Positions 6,369 to 14,271 of a stretch of DNA of 44,022 bases are shown here, piece after piece. The translations under genes were made by a program, and so were the position numbers. This stretch comes from a virus: positions 1 through 44,022 of IMG/VR virus record IMGVR_UViG_3300031812_000006. One strand, given 5' to 3'. Positions within the stretch are counted from its first letter, which is position 1. Each line of letters starts with the position of its first letter. Under the pieces are notes generated by a model. The model saw nothing but the letters and a program-made list of their open reading frames with translations. It searched no databases and was not told where the DNA came from.

Positions 6369-6758
6369 TCACGGCTGCGGGCGGATCTCCCAGACCCATT
6401 TCAAATGGCGCCAGAGGCGGTAGGCCTCAGAGACGACCGGCATCAGAAGACACTCGAGGTGTTGCCTGAGTTTTTCGTCGTACTCGCTCGCCTCTGGGCG
6501 TCTCGGGAGCAATCCGTAATCGGTATACCCGATCAGGAGATCGATGTAGCTTCCGACAGGATCTCTCTCGGCGAGAAAATTGGACTTGATGGAACGCAGC
6601 AGGCAATAGGTCCAACCTACTACGTCAATTAATTCCTCTTCGATCTCCCTGATGATCTCTTCAGCGGGCCTCGTAAACGATGCACTGCCATAGACTTTGT
6701 CGCCGACAAGTAGCCGCTGTACCAGCTTCTCGATGAATTCTTCAAAGCTCACAGACAT
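6369..6758 (-). CDS. MazG-like NTP pyrophosphohydrolase (putative)
   Basis: About 129 residues from the chosen start. A GDKVYGSASF segment is followed by the acidic helix EEIIREIEEELIDVVGW. The spacing of Glu and Asp in this helix, after a KYG-like segment, resembles the ExxE...ExxD metal site of the all-alpha MazG/dUTPase-like phosphohydrolases that phages carry to clean or reshape nucleotide pools. The assignment rests on this short pattern only. I chose the ATG at 6758 because GGGAG lies 9 bases upstream. The ATG at 6764 is also possible, and a start at 6791 would overlap the RusA gene by 50 bases. It follows the resolvase gene and forms part of the DNA-metabolism block. Confidence 0.5.
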   Translation of the reverse strand: MSVSFEEFIEKLVQRLLVGDKVYGSASFTRPAEEIIREIEEELIDVVGWTYCLLRSIKSNFLAERDPVGSYIDLLIGYTDYGLLPRRPEASEYDEKLRQHLECLLMPVVSEAYRLWRHLKWVWEIRPQP

Positions 6759-7146
6759 GTACATCCGCTCCCGTTTCTCTTTCCCCGCCAAAAAACTTGT
6801 GCGCGATCAGTTCAACAACTGCTGAGTCGTCCACGATGATTCTCGCCTGAGTCAAGGCGTCCAGCACAGCGCGGGCCAGCTTGTCGACGTCTGGCCTCGA
6901 GGTCGGCATCGCGTCCTTCTTCGCGCTGGCAGGACGTCTCAGAAAAAAGTAGATGACAACCCTTACAGCGCCGGTATACGGGTGGTGGCGCTCCCGGCGA
7001 CTAACGAACGTTGACACCATCGCCTTCGTCCACCCTGAAAGCAGCTTCGACGACTCAAACATACGGCCTCGCGCGAGCCGCTTCGACCCCTTAGGGGCTG
7101 GTCTTCCCGAGACGTAAGCGGAAAAATCAGGCTTCTTTCTTGGCAT
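6742..7146 (-). CDS. rusA: RusA-family Holliday junction resolvase
   Basis: 134 residues, the usual length for RusA. The signature PTSRPDVDKLARAVLDAL, with Asp residues in PDxDK, then ARIIVDDSAVVEL carries the metal-binding aspartates of this endonuclease family. Phages use RusA to resolve branched DNA made by recombination or replication before packaging. The gene overlaps the 93-residue gene before it by 20 bases and the MazG-like gene after it by 17. It belongs with the exonuclease and annealing protein further upstream as a recombination set. Confidence 0.85.
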   Translation of the reverse strand: MPRKKPDFSAYVSGRPAPKGSKRLARGRMFESSKLLSGWTKAMVSTFVSRRERHHPYTGAVRVVIYFFLRRPASAKKDAMPTSRPDVDKLARAVLDALTQARIIVDDSAVVELIAHKFFGGERETGADVHVCEL

Positions 7147-7408
7147 CGTCTGGCGCCCTTAGGACGGAAAGCCTGGCATGGTTGTCGATGATCAGATCCC
7201 GCAGTCGGCCGAAGCGGATAGAGTAGAGGTTCATCGCCGCCTCGTATGCTGAAAGGAGGCTACGCAGGTCTACGTGAAAGCCTGATTCAGCAAGGCTGTA
7301 AGCGACACAACAGAAGTGACTGAGAGCGTTAGTCATCTTCTCACAGTCCGACGCCAGCGCCACCATCTCAGTGGAGTTATGCCTTATTCGTTTGAGTTCT
7401 TCATGCAT
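7127..7408 (-). CDS. Hypothetical helical protein, 93 residues
   Basis: The product starts MHEELKRIRHNSTEMVALA and continues as helices rich in Ala, Leu and Cys (SHFCCVAYSLAESGF), ending ARLSVLRAPDDAKKEA. I do not recognise it. The ATG at 7408 is chosen because all sequence upstream in the same frame is the GGTNN repeat array, which translates into Val/Arg/Gly low-complexity text. There is no clear ribosome site, only GGTGC and GGT from the last array units. It overlaps the RusA start by 20 bases, so the two are probably translated together. Confidence 0.55.
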   Translation of the reverse strand: MHEELKRIRHNSTEMVALASDCEKMTNALSHFCCVAYSLAESGFHVDLRSLLSAYEAAMNLYSIRFGRLRDLIIDNHARLSVLRAPDDAKKEA

Positions 7409-7415
7409 ACCGTTC

Positions 7416-7572
7416 GCACCAGCCGTACCGCACAACACCAGACCCCACCACACCTCACCAGACCTTACCAGCCGTACCACACCAGACCGCACCCGACCAC
7501 ACCGCACCGCACCAGCCGTACCGTACCTGACCTCACCACACCCTACCACACCAGACCTGACCGCACCAGCCA
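7416..7572 (-). repeat. Array of about thirty GGTNN pentamers (NNACC on the plus strand)
   Basis: The plus strand reads as an almost unbroken run of 5-base units ending in ACC (ACACC, AGACC, GCACC, TCACC and so on), broken at intervals by the 4-base unit AGCC followed by GTACC (starts near 7421, 7470 and 7514, with a variant near 7568). In the minus-strand transcript this is GGTNN repeated, with a GG every five bases. It fills the gap between the 216-residue gene and the 93-residue gene. It does not match a CRISPR array or a known terminator. Confidence 0.85.
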
Positions 7573-7656
7573 TACAGCATCGCGCCAGTGGATCGCTGGT
7601 CCTGCCATGCGAACGCCAGGACCAGCTTACCCATGCATGGTGCGTGTGGTATTGGA

Positions 7657-8307
7657 TCACTCGAATCCGACAACCTCGAAGGTGCCCCAACCCATGCCGG
7701 CGGACTTCTTGGAGTCGGGGCGCCCTTCGCAGATACCGCACTGCATCCCGGCCCTCATGAGGAGGTTGACAACGTCGTCCTGCTTGAACTGATCAGCATC
7801 ATACCTGATGCGCAGTTTGGCGCTCCAGTCGTCGTACCGCGCTCGGACAGCAAGCATCGGATCGCCAGTCACCGTGCGGCAGATGTCCTCCTGCCGTTTC
7901 GGATCGCCATACAACCTGATGAGGGGGATCTGAGGCTCCTTCTCATCGTACCCGTCAGGGACCACGAAAAGCGCCAGTTTCGCCCGCGTCATCTGGAATC
8001 CGACCAGCCGGCAGGCGCTGATCAGCGCCGCGCGGAACGCTCCGGCGTGGACGCCGTCCCATCCTTCGGGCGAGCGATACCGCGCCTCGTTGAACAGGTC
8101 GTCCAGATCACGGGCTTCGAACGCGCGTCTGCGGCGCCCGCCGACCCCGCCGTGTACCACCTTCTCAGTGGTCTCCTGCTTGAACTTCTCCGAGAACCGC
8201 CTGATCACCAACGGCGCGTTGCCCTTGATGTGGACGGTGATCTCACGAAAGAGGGGCCGCGCGATCTCGATGGCGTCGGCCGCTTTTACTTTTGTTGCTC
8301 TTGCCAT
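7657..8307 (-). CDS. Conserved-looking phage protein of the replication block, unknown function
   Basis: 216 residues. The start is supported by AGGAG at good spacing (AGGAGAAACAATC before the ATG). Features include a basic segment (VGGRRRRAFEARDLDD), a glycine-rich C-terminus with CGICEGRPDSKKSAGMGWG, and IRLYGDPKRQ in the middle. The GEGRP...GxGxG ending is reminiscent of phage proteins found next to recombination genes, and the basic, glycine-rich makeup would suit binding to DNA or RNA. I do not assign a family. It overlaps the 75-residue gene by 22 bases. The GGTNN array begins 84 bases after its stop. Confidence 0.6.
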   Translation of the reverse strand: MARATKVKAADAIEIARPLFREITVHIKGNAPLVIRRFSEKFKQETTEKVVHGGVGGRRRRAFEARDLDDLFNEARYRSPEGWDGVHAGAFRAALISACRLVGFQMTRAKLALFVVPDGYDEKEPQIPLIRLYGDPKRQEDICRTVTGDPMLAVRARYDDWSAKLRIRYDADQFKQDDVVNLLMRAGMQCGICEGRPDSKKSAGMGWGTFEVVGFE

Positions 8308-8513
8308 GATTGTTTCTCCTGTGTTCCTAGGTAAGGGATTCTCACCACATCGCGGCCTCGAACGTCAACCAGGCGGGTGACTGCCCGAAGTGGCGCTGGC
8401 CGCTGATTCGGGATGTTGTTAGTGCCGAGGTCTTCCGGAGTCCACCGGAACCTGGGACGAGGACGACGGACACGGAACGGTGATGGCTCGAAAATGCCTC
8501 GGCTGCTGAACAT
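8286..8513 (-). CDS. Small basic protein, 75 residues, unknown
   Basis: The product is rich in Arg and Pro (FRVRRPRPRFRWTPEDLGTNN) and ends in a Gln/Lys run. I do not recognise it. Its ATG overlaps the stop of the metallophosphoesterase as TGATG, with GGAG about 9 bases upstream, and its end overlaps the next gene by 22 bases. This tight packing is the main reason to accept it. It may be disordered and act by binding nucleic acid. Confidence 0.5.
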   Translation of the reverse strand: MFSSRGIFEPSPFRVRRPRPRFRWTPEDLGTNNIPNQRPAPLRAVTRLVDVRGRDVVRIPYLGTQEKQSWQEQQK

Positions 8514-9340
8514 CAGAACTTCTCCGCAGGTGCCACGGGCAGAGGGTAGAGGATCTTAAAGAACCTTACAGGGTCTTCCCCGCGCCGCTTCGCCTTACCG
8601 TCGATCTCAAGAACGACGGCGCCTATGTCCGGAAGGGAACGATACACTGACGACCGCCGCATGAACCTTGTCTGCACCTGCCAGCACGGAGTGATGATGG
8701 CGTGCTTTGAGGGGTGCTCGACGTGCACGCAGTAGTGCACATGAGACCTCACGACGACATCGGCCTTGAGCGCCTTACCGTCCTTGCCGGCGATCGCGCT
8801 CCAGAGTGCCTCACGATCAATCGCCACGGCCCGGTACAAGCCGGTGGTGCTCGAGATGTGATGGGCGGCGTTGATCAACACACCCTCGATGTCTAAGTTC
8901 AAGACCTCATGGGAGTACACCCCGATGCCATCGCCGGCGTATTTCTGACCGCCAAGATTTTGGGCCAGAATCTCGACCTCCCTGCCGGCCTTCTGGTCGT
9001 GGTACTCGGTGCCCTGGGTGAAGTACCATTTCGCCTTCGGGCTCGCTGTCTTTAGCTCTAGGAGCACCGACTCAGCCGCTCTGGTTTGATCGGCGAGTAT
9101 CGGCAGGGCGAGCTCCGTGCCGCGTTGTGCTCGTTGGGTCCCGTCGATGACGTCGCCGTTGACGATGACGCAGTCGAAATTGCCCTTGAGCACCTGACAC
9201 ATGCGTTTCCAGCAATACCACAGGTGCTCCTGCGCCTTCGTCTGCCCGCGCACGGCGCCATCTGATGTGACCACCGATGGCGGCATTAATCCGAAGATGC
9301 TGCCGCAGTGGAGGTCCGATATGATCACTACCCTCGTCAT
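8513..9340 (-). CDS. Calcineurin-like metallophosphoesterase
   Basis: 275 residues. All main motifs of the fold are present: DLH at residues 9-11 (SDLHCG), GDxxDG at 61-67 (NGDVIDG), GTEYH near 110, NAAHH near 157, and RSHVHY at 198-203 as the C-terminal HxH. The Asp and His residues would hold two metal ions. This fold occurs in Mre11/SbcD-type nucleases and in many small phosphodiesterases. Here the domain stands alone without the extra nuclease capping region, so the substrate is unknown. It sits between DnaB and the recombination proteins, which suggests DNA or nucleotide processing. AAGGAA lies 6 bases upstream of the ATG. Confidence 0.8.
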   Translation of the reverse strand: MTRVVIISDLHCGSIFGLMPPSVVTSDGAVRGQTKAQEHLWYCWKRMCQVLKGNFDCVIVNGDVIDGTQRAQRGTELALPILADQTRAAESVLLELKTASPKAKWYFTQGTEYHDQKAGREVEILAQNLGGQKYAGDGIGVYSHEVLNLDIEGVLINAAHHISSTTGLYRAVAIDREALWSAIAGKDGKALKADVVVRSHVHYCVHVEHPSKHAIITPCWQVQTRFMRRSSVYRSLPDIGAVVLEIDGKAKRRGEDPVRFFKILYPLPVAPAEKF

Positions 9341-9424
9341 CCTCGATTCCTTTCAGGTGTACACACCAGAGCCTCGACACGGATGGCCGCGATCAGCGTG
9401 CTCTGCGACCATCCAGGATCGCTT

Positions 9425-9474
9425 ACTTATGAGGCTTCTACCATAAGTCTGGCATGAGTCGATTGGATTGTCAA
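9425..9474 (-). promoter_or_regulatory. Possible promoter and inverted repeat upstream of the metallophosphoesterase
   Basis: On the minus strand a consensus TTGACA lies at 9474-9469. The -10 position 17 bases on is only CAGACT, which is weak. Overlapping it is an inverted repeat, ACTTATG / CATAAGT, at 9425-9431 and 9442-9448. The 160-base gap 9341-9502 holds no gene that I can support. The repeat may be an operator, in which case the weak -10 would need help from a regulator. Confidence 0.35.
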
Positions 9475-9502
9475 GACCCAGATGCGGGTTGTTTGAGAAA
9501 AA

Positions 9503-9766
9503 TCAGTTGACCATGCCGGAGACCAGCGAGGTTGGAGCGAGGTTGGATCCGCCCTCGATGGCCGTGATCGTATCTGAGACGACGGCGGCGATAAACATCA
9601 GCGTCTGGCCCATTCTCAGTTTGTACTTTGCGCAGATTGAGTTGATCGCTGCGCCAAGTTCAGCCGCCGCCTCCGGAGGGACCTCAAACTCAAGACCCAA
9701 CAGGTTTTCGCAGACTGAGGCAGTTCTGGCGAACGCGATCAGTGCTGTCGCGGTCACATGATCCAT
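9503..9766 (-). CDS. Small hypothetical protein after DnaB, 87 residues
   Basis: The product starts MDHVTATALIAFARTASVCENLLG and is mostly helical. A hydrophobic part (LRMGQTLMFIAAVVSDTITAI) might be a membrane helix or a packed core helix. I do not recognise it. The ATG at 9766 is chosen because it lies 4 bases after the DnaB stop, with AGGAG about 9 bases upstream. A longer frame to 9814 would overlap DnaB by 44 bases. It is the last gene before a 160-base gap. Confidence 0.55.
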   Translation of the reverse strand: MDHVTATALIAFARTASVCENLLGLEFEVPPEAAAELGAAINSICAKYKLRMGQTLMFIAAVVSDTITAIEGGSNLAPTSLVSGMVN

Positions 9767-9770
9767 GCCG

Positions 9771-11108
9771 TCATTCTCCTGCGTCGGGAGCATCGATGAA
9801 TGATCCGGTCTCACGACAGAACTTTACCATAGCCCGGCCAATTCTGCCATGCCGATTTTTCGCCACGATGAGTTCTGCGTCGACAAGGCCGGTCGGCGGC
9901 TCCTCACCCTTATAGAATGCCGGCCGATTGATGAACGTGACCAAGTCCGCATCCTGCTCAATACTACCAGAGTCACGCAGGTCTGACAACATTGGGGTGC
10001 GATCTCCAACGCGCGACTCGACAGCGCGGCTCAATTGTGATAAGGCGAGCACCGTAACGCCCAGCTCCATCGCCAGGACCTTGAGTGTCCTGGAGATTAC
10101 GGACACCTCCTGCACCCGATTGTCGGCACCTGGTGATGTAGCCAGCTGCAGGTAGTCGAGCACTACAACCCGGATGTTGTGGCGCACCTTAGCTGCGCGG
10201 CACTTCGCCACCATGCTGCCTATGTCACAGTGGGGTGTGTCGTCGATGAATAATGGCGCCTCCACCAGCTTCGTAAGGGCGATCATGAGACGGTGCCGTT
10301 CTTCGGCCGTCGGTTTTATCAGTGGCGCACGCGCCAGAGATGACACGCAGCGCCGAATGATGGCATCCCTCGGCATCTCGAGCGAGAACACCGCGACCGG
10401 GCAACGCTCGGTTACTGCGGCTGCTACGGCGATAGACATCGCAAGCGATGTTTTTCCGAATCCAGGGCGTGCCGCAAGCACGAACAGCTCGCCGGCCCTC
10501 ATCCCTCCAGTGATGTGGTCCAGCGGCCGGATCCTGGTCGGGACACCGAGTAGCCCTCGAGGGTGTAGAATCGCCTCGGCCCCCCCGGCGCCCGTAACGC
10601 AGTCGGAAACTGACGCCAGCGAAGTTGATCCGTGCCCGTTTCGACTGAGTAGCTCCTGGCAAGCCCACTTGCTTATCTCGTTCGGGTCGGACGACTCCTG
10701 CATTACCTTGCGCTCGATTCCGGCAGCTACCTTCATCAGCCTCCGGGCGTGTGCCTTGTCTTTCAGGATCCGGATGTAGTCGCCGAGCGCGACGATTCTC
10801 GGCATGTCTTTGTCGAGGTCAACCAGATAGCCGACGCCCCCTACACGCTCCAGATCACCTGAGTCCCGCAGGTGGCGAGCAACAGTCACTCGGTCGACGG
10901 CTGAACCCGACGAAGCCAGCGACCGCACCACTGCGAATAGTAGGCGATTCCGCTCGATTCCGAAATCATCGAGTTCTAGGTCGCCTAGAACCGAGAGCGC
11001 ATCAGGGTCGGTCATCAGGGCACCGAGGACGATCGCCTCCTCATCTGCCGCGATCAAACGATCGACCTCAGAGGCCCTTGATGCTTCTCGCCGCTGCCGC
11101 GAAGACAC
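9771..11108 (-). CDS. dnaB: Replicative DNA helicase, DnaB family
   Basis: 445 residues, the usual length. The N-terminal helical domain (residues 20-125) is followed by the RecA-like motor with Walker A ARPGFGKTS at 213-221, Walker B VVVLDYLQL at 314-322, FSLEMP near 241, and the LSQLSRAVE and DLRDSGSIEQDAD motifs near the end. These are the standard DnaB signatures for a ring helicase that unwinds DNA at the phage fork. It overlaps the stop of the upstream initiator-like gene by 41 bases, so the two are likely produced together, with the upstream protein as possible initiator or loader. There is no intein or frameshift. Confidence 0.95.
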   Translation of the reverse strand: MSSRQRREASRASEVDRLIAADEEAIVLGALMTDPDALSVLGDLELDDFGIERNRLLFAVVRSLASSGSAVDRVTVARHLRDSGDLERVGGVGYLVDLDKDMPRIVALGDYIRILKDKAHARRLMKVAAGIERKVMQESSDPNEISKWACQELLSRNGHGSTSLASVSDCVTGAGGAEAILHPRGLLGVPTRIRPLDHITGGMRAGELFVLAARPGFGKTSLAMSIAVAAAVTERCPVAVFSLEMPRDAIIRRCVSSLARAPLIKPTAEERHRLMIALTKLVEAPLFIDDTPHCDIGSMVAKCRAAKVRHNIRVVVLDYLQLATSPGADNRVQEVSVISRTLKVLAMELGVTVLALSQLSRAVESRVGDRTPMLSDLRDSGSIEQDADLVTFINRPAFYKGEEPPTGLVDAELIVAKNRHGRIGRAMVKFCRETGSFIDAPDAGE

Positions 11109-12159
11109 GGTTCAGCTCCTCCGTGAAATCCTCATCAGGTGCGCTGGAGCTCACTGGATCAGGCGGGGATTTTCCGGTTGGAGCGGTCTGTGTATAGAGC
11201 TCATCGACTGCCTCCGCGAATATCCCGCCGATAGGGATACTCGCCACTCCAGTCGTAGCTCCCGGGGGCTCGGCTTCGTCCAACCATCCCTTGTCCATGA
11301 GCCAACGGTCTAGGCGAGGAGCGAACTTCCCGCCATCTGAGGTCCACGCCTCAGATCGACACCACGATCTGTGGGCCTTGTCGATCCGCACAGCCAAAGC
11401 AGACCTGTCTACCGCCTCCATGATCGCAGACGCCCACGCTCTCTCAGCTGGATATCTGCCGATCTTTTTAGGGTGCCTCCGCCAAATCCGCTCAAAGAGA
11501 GAATCGAAAGCGCCGGCACCACCCTCGGGCTCTGGCTCAAAGAAAGAATCGGGATCGCTAGCACCACGCTCTGGCTCTGGCACTGGCTCTGGCACTGGCT
11601 CTGGCACTGGCTCTGGCACTGGCTCTGGCTCTGGCTCTGGCATTCCCCGGCCGGCCCCGGCTGGCCCCGGCTTGCCCGGGCCGGCCACGGCATGCCCCGG
11701 CGTGCCCCGGCTTGCCCGGGCCGGCCATGGCTGGCCACGGGTGTTACACGACCCTGGCGGCAGGCCATAGTACTCACCCGCCTCAGCGCGCTCTCGTGAG
11801 TTGAGCCCGCGCAAGTTGGGGGCACGCCCGTCGGCGAAACGGAGGCGGGATTTTGCCAACCGGAAGTGCACCGCCTCATCAGCGTGCTCGCTCCAGTCGT
11901 GCACGATGAGCCGGTGCCGCTCGTCTTCGTCGACCCAACCGCAGGCGACCAGCGCACCAATGAGAGTGGACGGGTCGCCCTCCCAGTAAAGCTGCTCGGC
12001 AATCGCCTGGTCATCCCATTTTCCGACGTCACCCTGAGGCGAATACTTCGCCGTGAAATGCCAGAGCAGCTCGAGGAGTCCAACGGCGTGCGGTATTGGC
12101 ACACCGAGCCTCCTTGCGAGCATCACTGTCTTCGGGTGTTCTGGCGTTCCTCGTTTCAT
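11068..12159 (-). CDS. Replication initiator-like protein with proline-rich repeat linker
   Basis: About 363 residues. The first 110 look like a winged-helix region (KTVMLARRLGVPIPHAVGLLELLWHF, then CGWVDEDERHRLIVHDWSEHA), as in phage replication proteins that bind the origin. The middle is low complexity: a Gly/Pro/Ala part and then repeated PEPV units (near residues 180-210). The C-terminus resembles a helicase-loader type helical domain (FERIWRRHPKKIGRYPAERAW). The gene lies immediately before dnaB and overlaps it, which fits an initiator or loader. The start at 12159 has AGGTG 4-5 bases upstream, and an earlier ATG at 12255 would lie deep inside the preceding gene. The family assignment is by layout, not by a strong motif. 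Confidence 0.65.
   Translation of the reverse strand: MKRGTPEHPKTVMLARRLGVPIPHAVGLLELLWHFTAKYSPQGDVGKWDDQAIAEQLYWEGDPSTLIGALVACGWVDEDERHRLIVHDWSEHADEAVHFRLAKSRLRFADGRAPNLRGLNSRERAEAGEYYGLPPGSCNTRGQPWPARASRGTPGHAVAGPGKPGPAGAGRGMPEPEPEPVPEPVPEPVPEPVPEPERGASDPDSFFEPEPEGGAGAFDSLFERIWRRHPKKIGRYPAERAWASAIMEAVDRSALAVRIDKAHRSWCRSEAWTSDGGKFAPRLDRWLMDKGWLDEAEPPGATTGVASIPIGGIFAEAVDELYTQTAPTGKSPPDPVSSSAPDEDFTEELNRVFAAAARSIKGL
11568..11727 (-). repeat. Intragenic tandem repeats in the initiator-like gene
   Basis: Between 11568 and 11642 the 6-base words GGCTCT and GGCACT alternate, with four copies of the 12-base unit, coding for the PEPV repeats. Next to them an exact 24-base GC-rich sequence occurs twice (11664-11687 and 11704-11727) in the Gly/Pro/Ala part. 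Both lie in a linker where length changes would be tolerated. Confidence 0.85.
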
Positions 12160-12179
12160 GTGCACCTGGCAGTACAGAG

Positions 12180-12911
12180 CTAGGACTTCGGCGCTGAGAT
12201 CTTCTCCATCAGCGCCTGGTATTGCTCCGGCGACAGATCGCTGGTGTGCTCGCATCCAAACTCTTGAAGGTGCGATCGCACGTCATCATCTGTCCATCCG
12301 CTACGGCGCGCGGCGGCCCATAGCAGCTTCGCTTGCTCTTGTGAGATGCCTTCGGATTTCCGCCTTACCTTTGGGGCGGGCTCCGGCCTGACGTCTTCCT
12401 CATCGAGGTCGGCAACGTCGAAGCCAGCGAGCGCGATCACCCATCCGATAGCGATGATGAGCGCCTTGCGGCATGCTCGAGTGGTCGCCATACTGAGGCG
12501 TTGCTGGTCGGGCACTGGCTCCTCGCCAACCTGGACGCGCTTACCGGCCCTCCACTCGTACTTCGGGCGAAGGGTCCATGTCGGCTCGTCTGTCGTGCAG
12601 ATCGCAACGGCCGAGGCCACCGGCTCGCTACTACCAGCGTAGTAGGCGCCGGCTATCACCTTATAACCGCGCCCGCCAGATGCTGTCACGACCTCTTCTG
12701 TCGAGATCACTCGGGCCGTGAGCCGAAACATCATGCCGACGATCTGATACAGCGGGAATGTCGCGAGCTTACGGCCTCGAATTTCCTGGACGAGGTCAGG
12801 CCTTGAGGCGACGAGGTTCCGAATTTCCTTCGCCACCTCGGTGGCGCCACGCATCCATTCCGCAGGCGCTGAGATCGGAGCGACGTTACTGACAGGTACT
12901 AGATCATCCAT
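12180..12911 (-). CDS. Probable single-strand annealing protein (Rad52/Erf-like)
   Basis: 243 residues. The central segment RLSMATTRACRKALIIAIGWVIALAGFD resembles the Q(S)MAxTRAxxxALR...AGYE block of phage annealing proteins, and a preceding beta-rich part includes YKVIAGAYYAG and EPTWTLRPKYEWR. The C-terminal 60 residues (ISQEQAKLLWAAARRSGWTDDDV) look like a separate small helical domain that often trails such proteins. The gene lies two genes after a RecB-like exonuclease, the usual pairing for a two-component recombinase. AGGAG lies 9 bases before the ATG. The family call is from sequence pattern and context. No profile search was possible. Confidence 0.6.
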   Translation of the reverse strand: MDDLVPVSNVAPISAPAEWMRGATEVAKEIRNLVASRPDLVQEIRGRKLATFPLYQIVGMMFRLTARVISTEEVVTASGGRGYKVIAGAYYAGSSEPVASAVAICTTDEPTWTLRPKYEWRAGKRVQVGEEPVPDQQRLSMATTRACRKALIIAIGWVIALAGFDVADLDEEDVRPEPAPKVRRKSEGISQEQAKLLWAAARRSGWTDDDVRSHLQEFGCEHTSDLSPEQYQALMEKISAPKS

Positions 12912-13440
12912 CGTTCTTCTCCTGGGACGCGTGTAGTAATCGATGGTCGTCTCTGACTTGGAGGCTATAGGCGACCTCCACCGAGACGCCGGGGATGTCG
13001 ACGATTCCCCTTGTACGTTGCACCAGGGCGTTCAGCTGACGCTCAGAGACTTCGAGGACATCCAGATGCTCTGGGTGTGAGGCAACCCACTCAATGAGGC
13101 GCGCCTTCGACGTAACGACAGCGCGATACGTCTCCCGGACCGCAATCCCTGGATGCCTCGCAGGGACGCGTGAGATGACGAGCGCTCCAAGGCTGTCATC
13201 CACAGGCTCAGGTTTCTGGGACGTGAGGTAGCTGAGGATTTTGCTGCGCAGGTGTGTTTCGGCCGCCTCGAGTGGTGCATCGACCAGCCGCATCTGGGCA
13301 AGCGCCTGTTTGTGAGCAGCATGGGCGGACCTGATGAGAGGATCATGGTGGTCCCGCACCGCGCGCCTCAGATCAATGATCCCCCGGAGGAGTTCCACGG
13401 CCATCGGCAGCGTGCTGGCGCTGACAGAATCGACGCGCAT
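12904..13440 (-). CDS. Coiled-coil phage protein between exonuclease and annealing protein
   Basis: About 178 residues from the chosen ATG. A long helical N-terminal half (LPMAVELLRGIIDLRRAVRD, then AHKQALAQMRLVDAPLEAAETHLRSKI) is followed by a compact part with ALVQRTRGIVDIPGVSVEV near the end. Phage proteins with this plan (A-HK-A ... PLEAAE ... PGV) are common next to recombination genes, and their function is not known to me. A role like Gam, guarding DNA ends, is possible but unproved. AGAGG lies about 6 bases before the ATG at 13440. A start at 13551 would overlap the exonuclease gene by 43 bases and has no ribosome site. The stop overlaps the next gene by 8 bases. Confidence 0.6.
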   Translation of the reverse strand: MRVDSVSASTLPMAVELLRGIIDLRRAVRDHHDPLIRSAHAAHKQALAQMRLVDAPLEAAETHLRSKILSYLTSQKPEPVDDSLGALVISRVPARHPGIAVRETYRAVVTSKARLIEWVASHPEHLDVLEVSERQLNALVQRTRGIVDIPGVSVEVAYSLQVRDDHRLLHASQEKNDG

Positions 13441-13508
13441 AGCGACCTCTGTGACCGAGCCGTACTGGTCAGAGTGTGCGCCGGCCGCGGAATCGTTCGC
13501 AGAGTTTT

Positions 13509-14096
13509 TTACCTCAGCAGGGCCTTGGCTCGATGGACTGCCAGAGCGCATGAGAAAATACCCCAGTTTGTGGCGTAATCCTTTACCGGAACGACTCGGT
13601 AGGTCGCATCTTCGTGGAGCTCGATGGCGATGAGTGCGAAATCGGATCCGGGACGGCGCCTATCCCGTCCGAGCGCTTGAGCGTAGGCAGCAAGCTGGAC
13701 GCCGACCCATTTAGGACAGCGGCCGGTTTTCCAATCGACAATCACCGAATCTCCGCATGCATCGATGGTTCCAGCGTACCAGAAGACCGGATCAAAGACG
13801 ACGTGCTCAACCAGGGTGAGGTCTAGATTGAGCTCTCGCCGCGCGCGCCTGGCGGCCTCAACGTAAGGCATCACGCCTGCCTCGATTGCCGAGGCCTCGT
13901 CCAGATCACCCTCAATGTCCCAGGAAATCGCCTGGTGGACGGTGGTGCCGCGCTCGAGTGAGTGCTCTCGAGACTCCCGCCTGAGCCAGCGGTAGTCTAT
14001 GATGCCGACAGCGGCGAGTACTTCGGTGACCGATGGTACCGTGCGCTCGCCGAATTGGTAGGAATGGTCATCATTCTTCCTGATCTCTGTCGCCAT
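13509..14096 (-). CDS. PD-(D/E)XK exonuclease, RecB/Cas4-like
   Basis: About 195 residues. The catalytic core is visible: FWYAGTIDACGDSVIVDWKTGR gives the Asp and the D-x-K pair, and KWVGVQLAAYAQALG gives the conserved Gln-Tyr helix. An upstream ERGTTVHQAI motif is also typical. These are the signatures of RecB-type nucleases, which in phages degrade one DNA strand to make substrate for the annealing protein encoded two genes downstream. AGGAG lies 6 bases before the ATG at 14096. The upstream small Cys/His protein gene overlaps it by 26 bases. Confidence 0.85.
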   Translation of the reverse strand: MATEIRKNDDHSYQFGERTVPSVTEVLAAVGIIDYRWLRRESREHSLERGTTVHQAISWDIEGDLDEASAIEAGVMPYVEAARRARRELNLDLTLVEHVVFDPVFWYAGTIDACGDSVIVDWKTGRCPKWVGVQLAAYAQALGRDRRRPGSDFALIAIELHEDATYRVVPVKDYATNWGIFSCALAVHRAKALLR

Positions 14097-14271
14097 GTCG
14101 TCTCCTGCGCAGATCTGCGACGCTCGGCAGATCTTCACTGGTATAAGGCCTGGCAGCCTGTTGGACTGTCAGGAAAGGCGTGGGCTCTGCCCACATCAGA
14201 AAGTGATGTCGGCAAAGCCCAAGGCGGTAGGCCGGCATGGGGCAAGCTTTTTCGCGGCATGTCTCAGTCAT
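14071..14271 (-). CDS. Small Cys/His protein, possible zinc finger
   Basis: 66 residues. The N-terminal part CREKACPMPAYRLGLCRHH holds three Cys and two His residues at zinc-finger-like spacing, and the C-terminus is charged (RRRRHGDRDQEE). Small proteins with this C-x4-C-x8-C-x2-H pattern are frequent in phage early operons. They may bind DNA or act as adaptors. Its end overlaps the exonuclease start by 26 bases, and its ATG overlaps the stop of beta-helix protein 1 by 8 bases. Confidence 0.55.
   Translation of the reverse strand: MTETCREKACPMPAYRLGLCRHHFLMWAEPTPFLTVQQAARPYTSEDLPSVADLRRRRHGDRDQEE

Noticed and set aside
7416-7572. CRISPR array
   Set aside because: Units are 5 bases with two free positions. 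There are no 24-40 base repeats with spacers and no cas genes.
7409-7741. A longer start for the 93-residue gene, running through the repeat array
   Set aside because: The added text is Val/Arg/Gly low complexity from GGTNN repeats and no ribosome site supports it.
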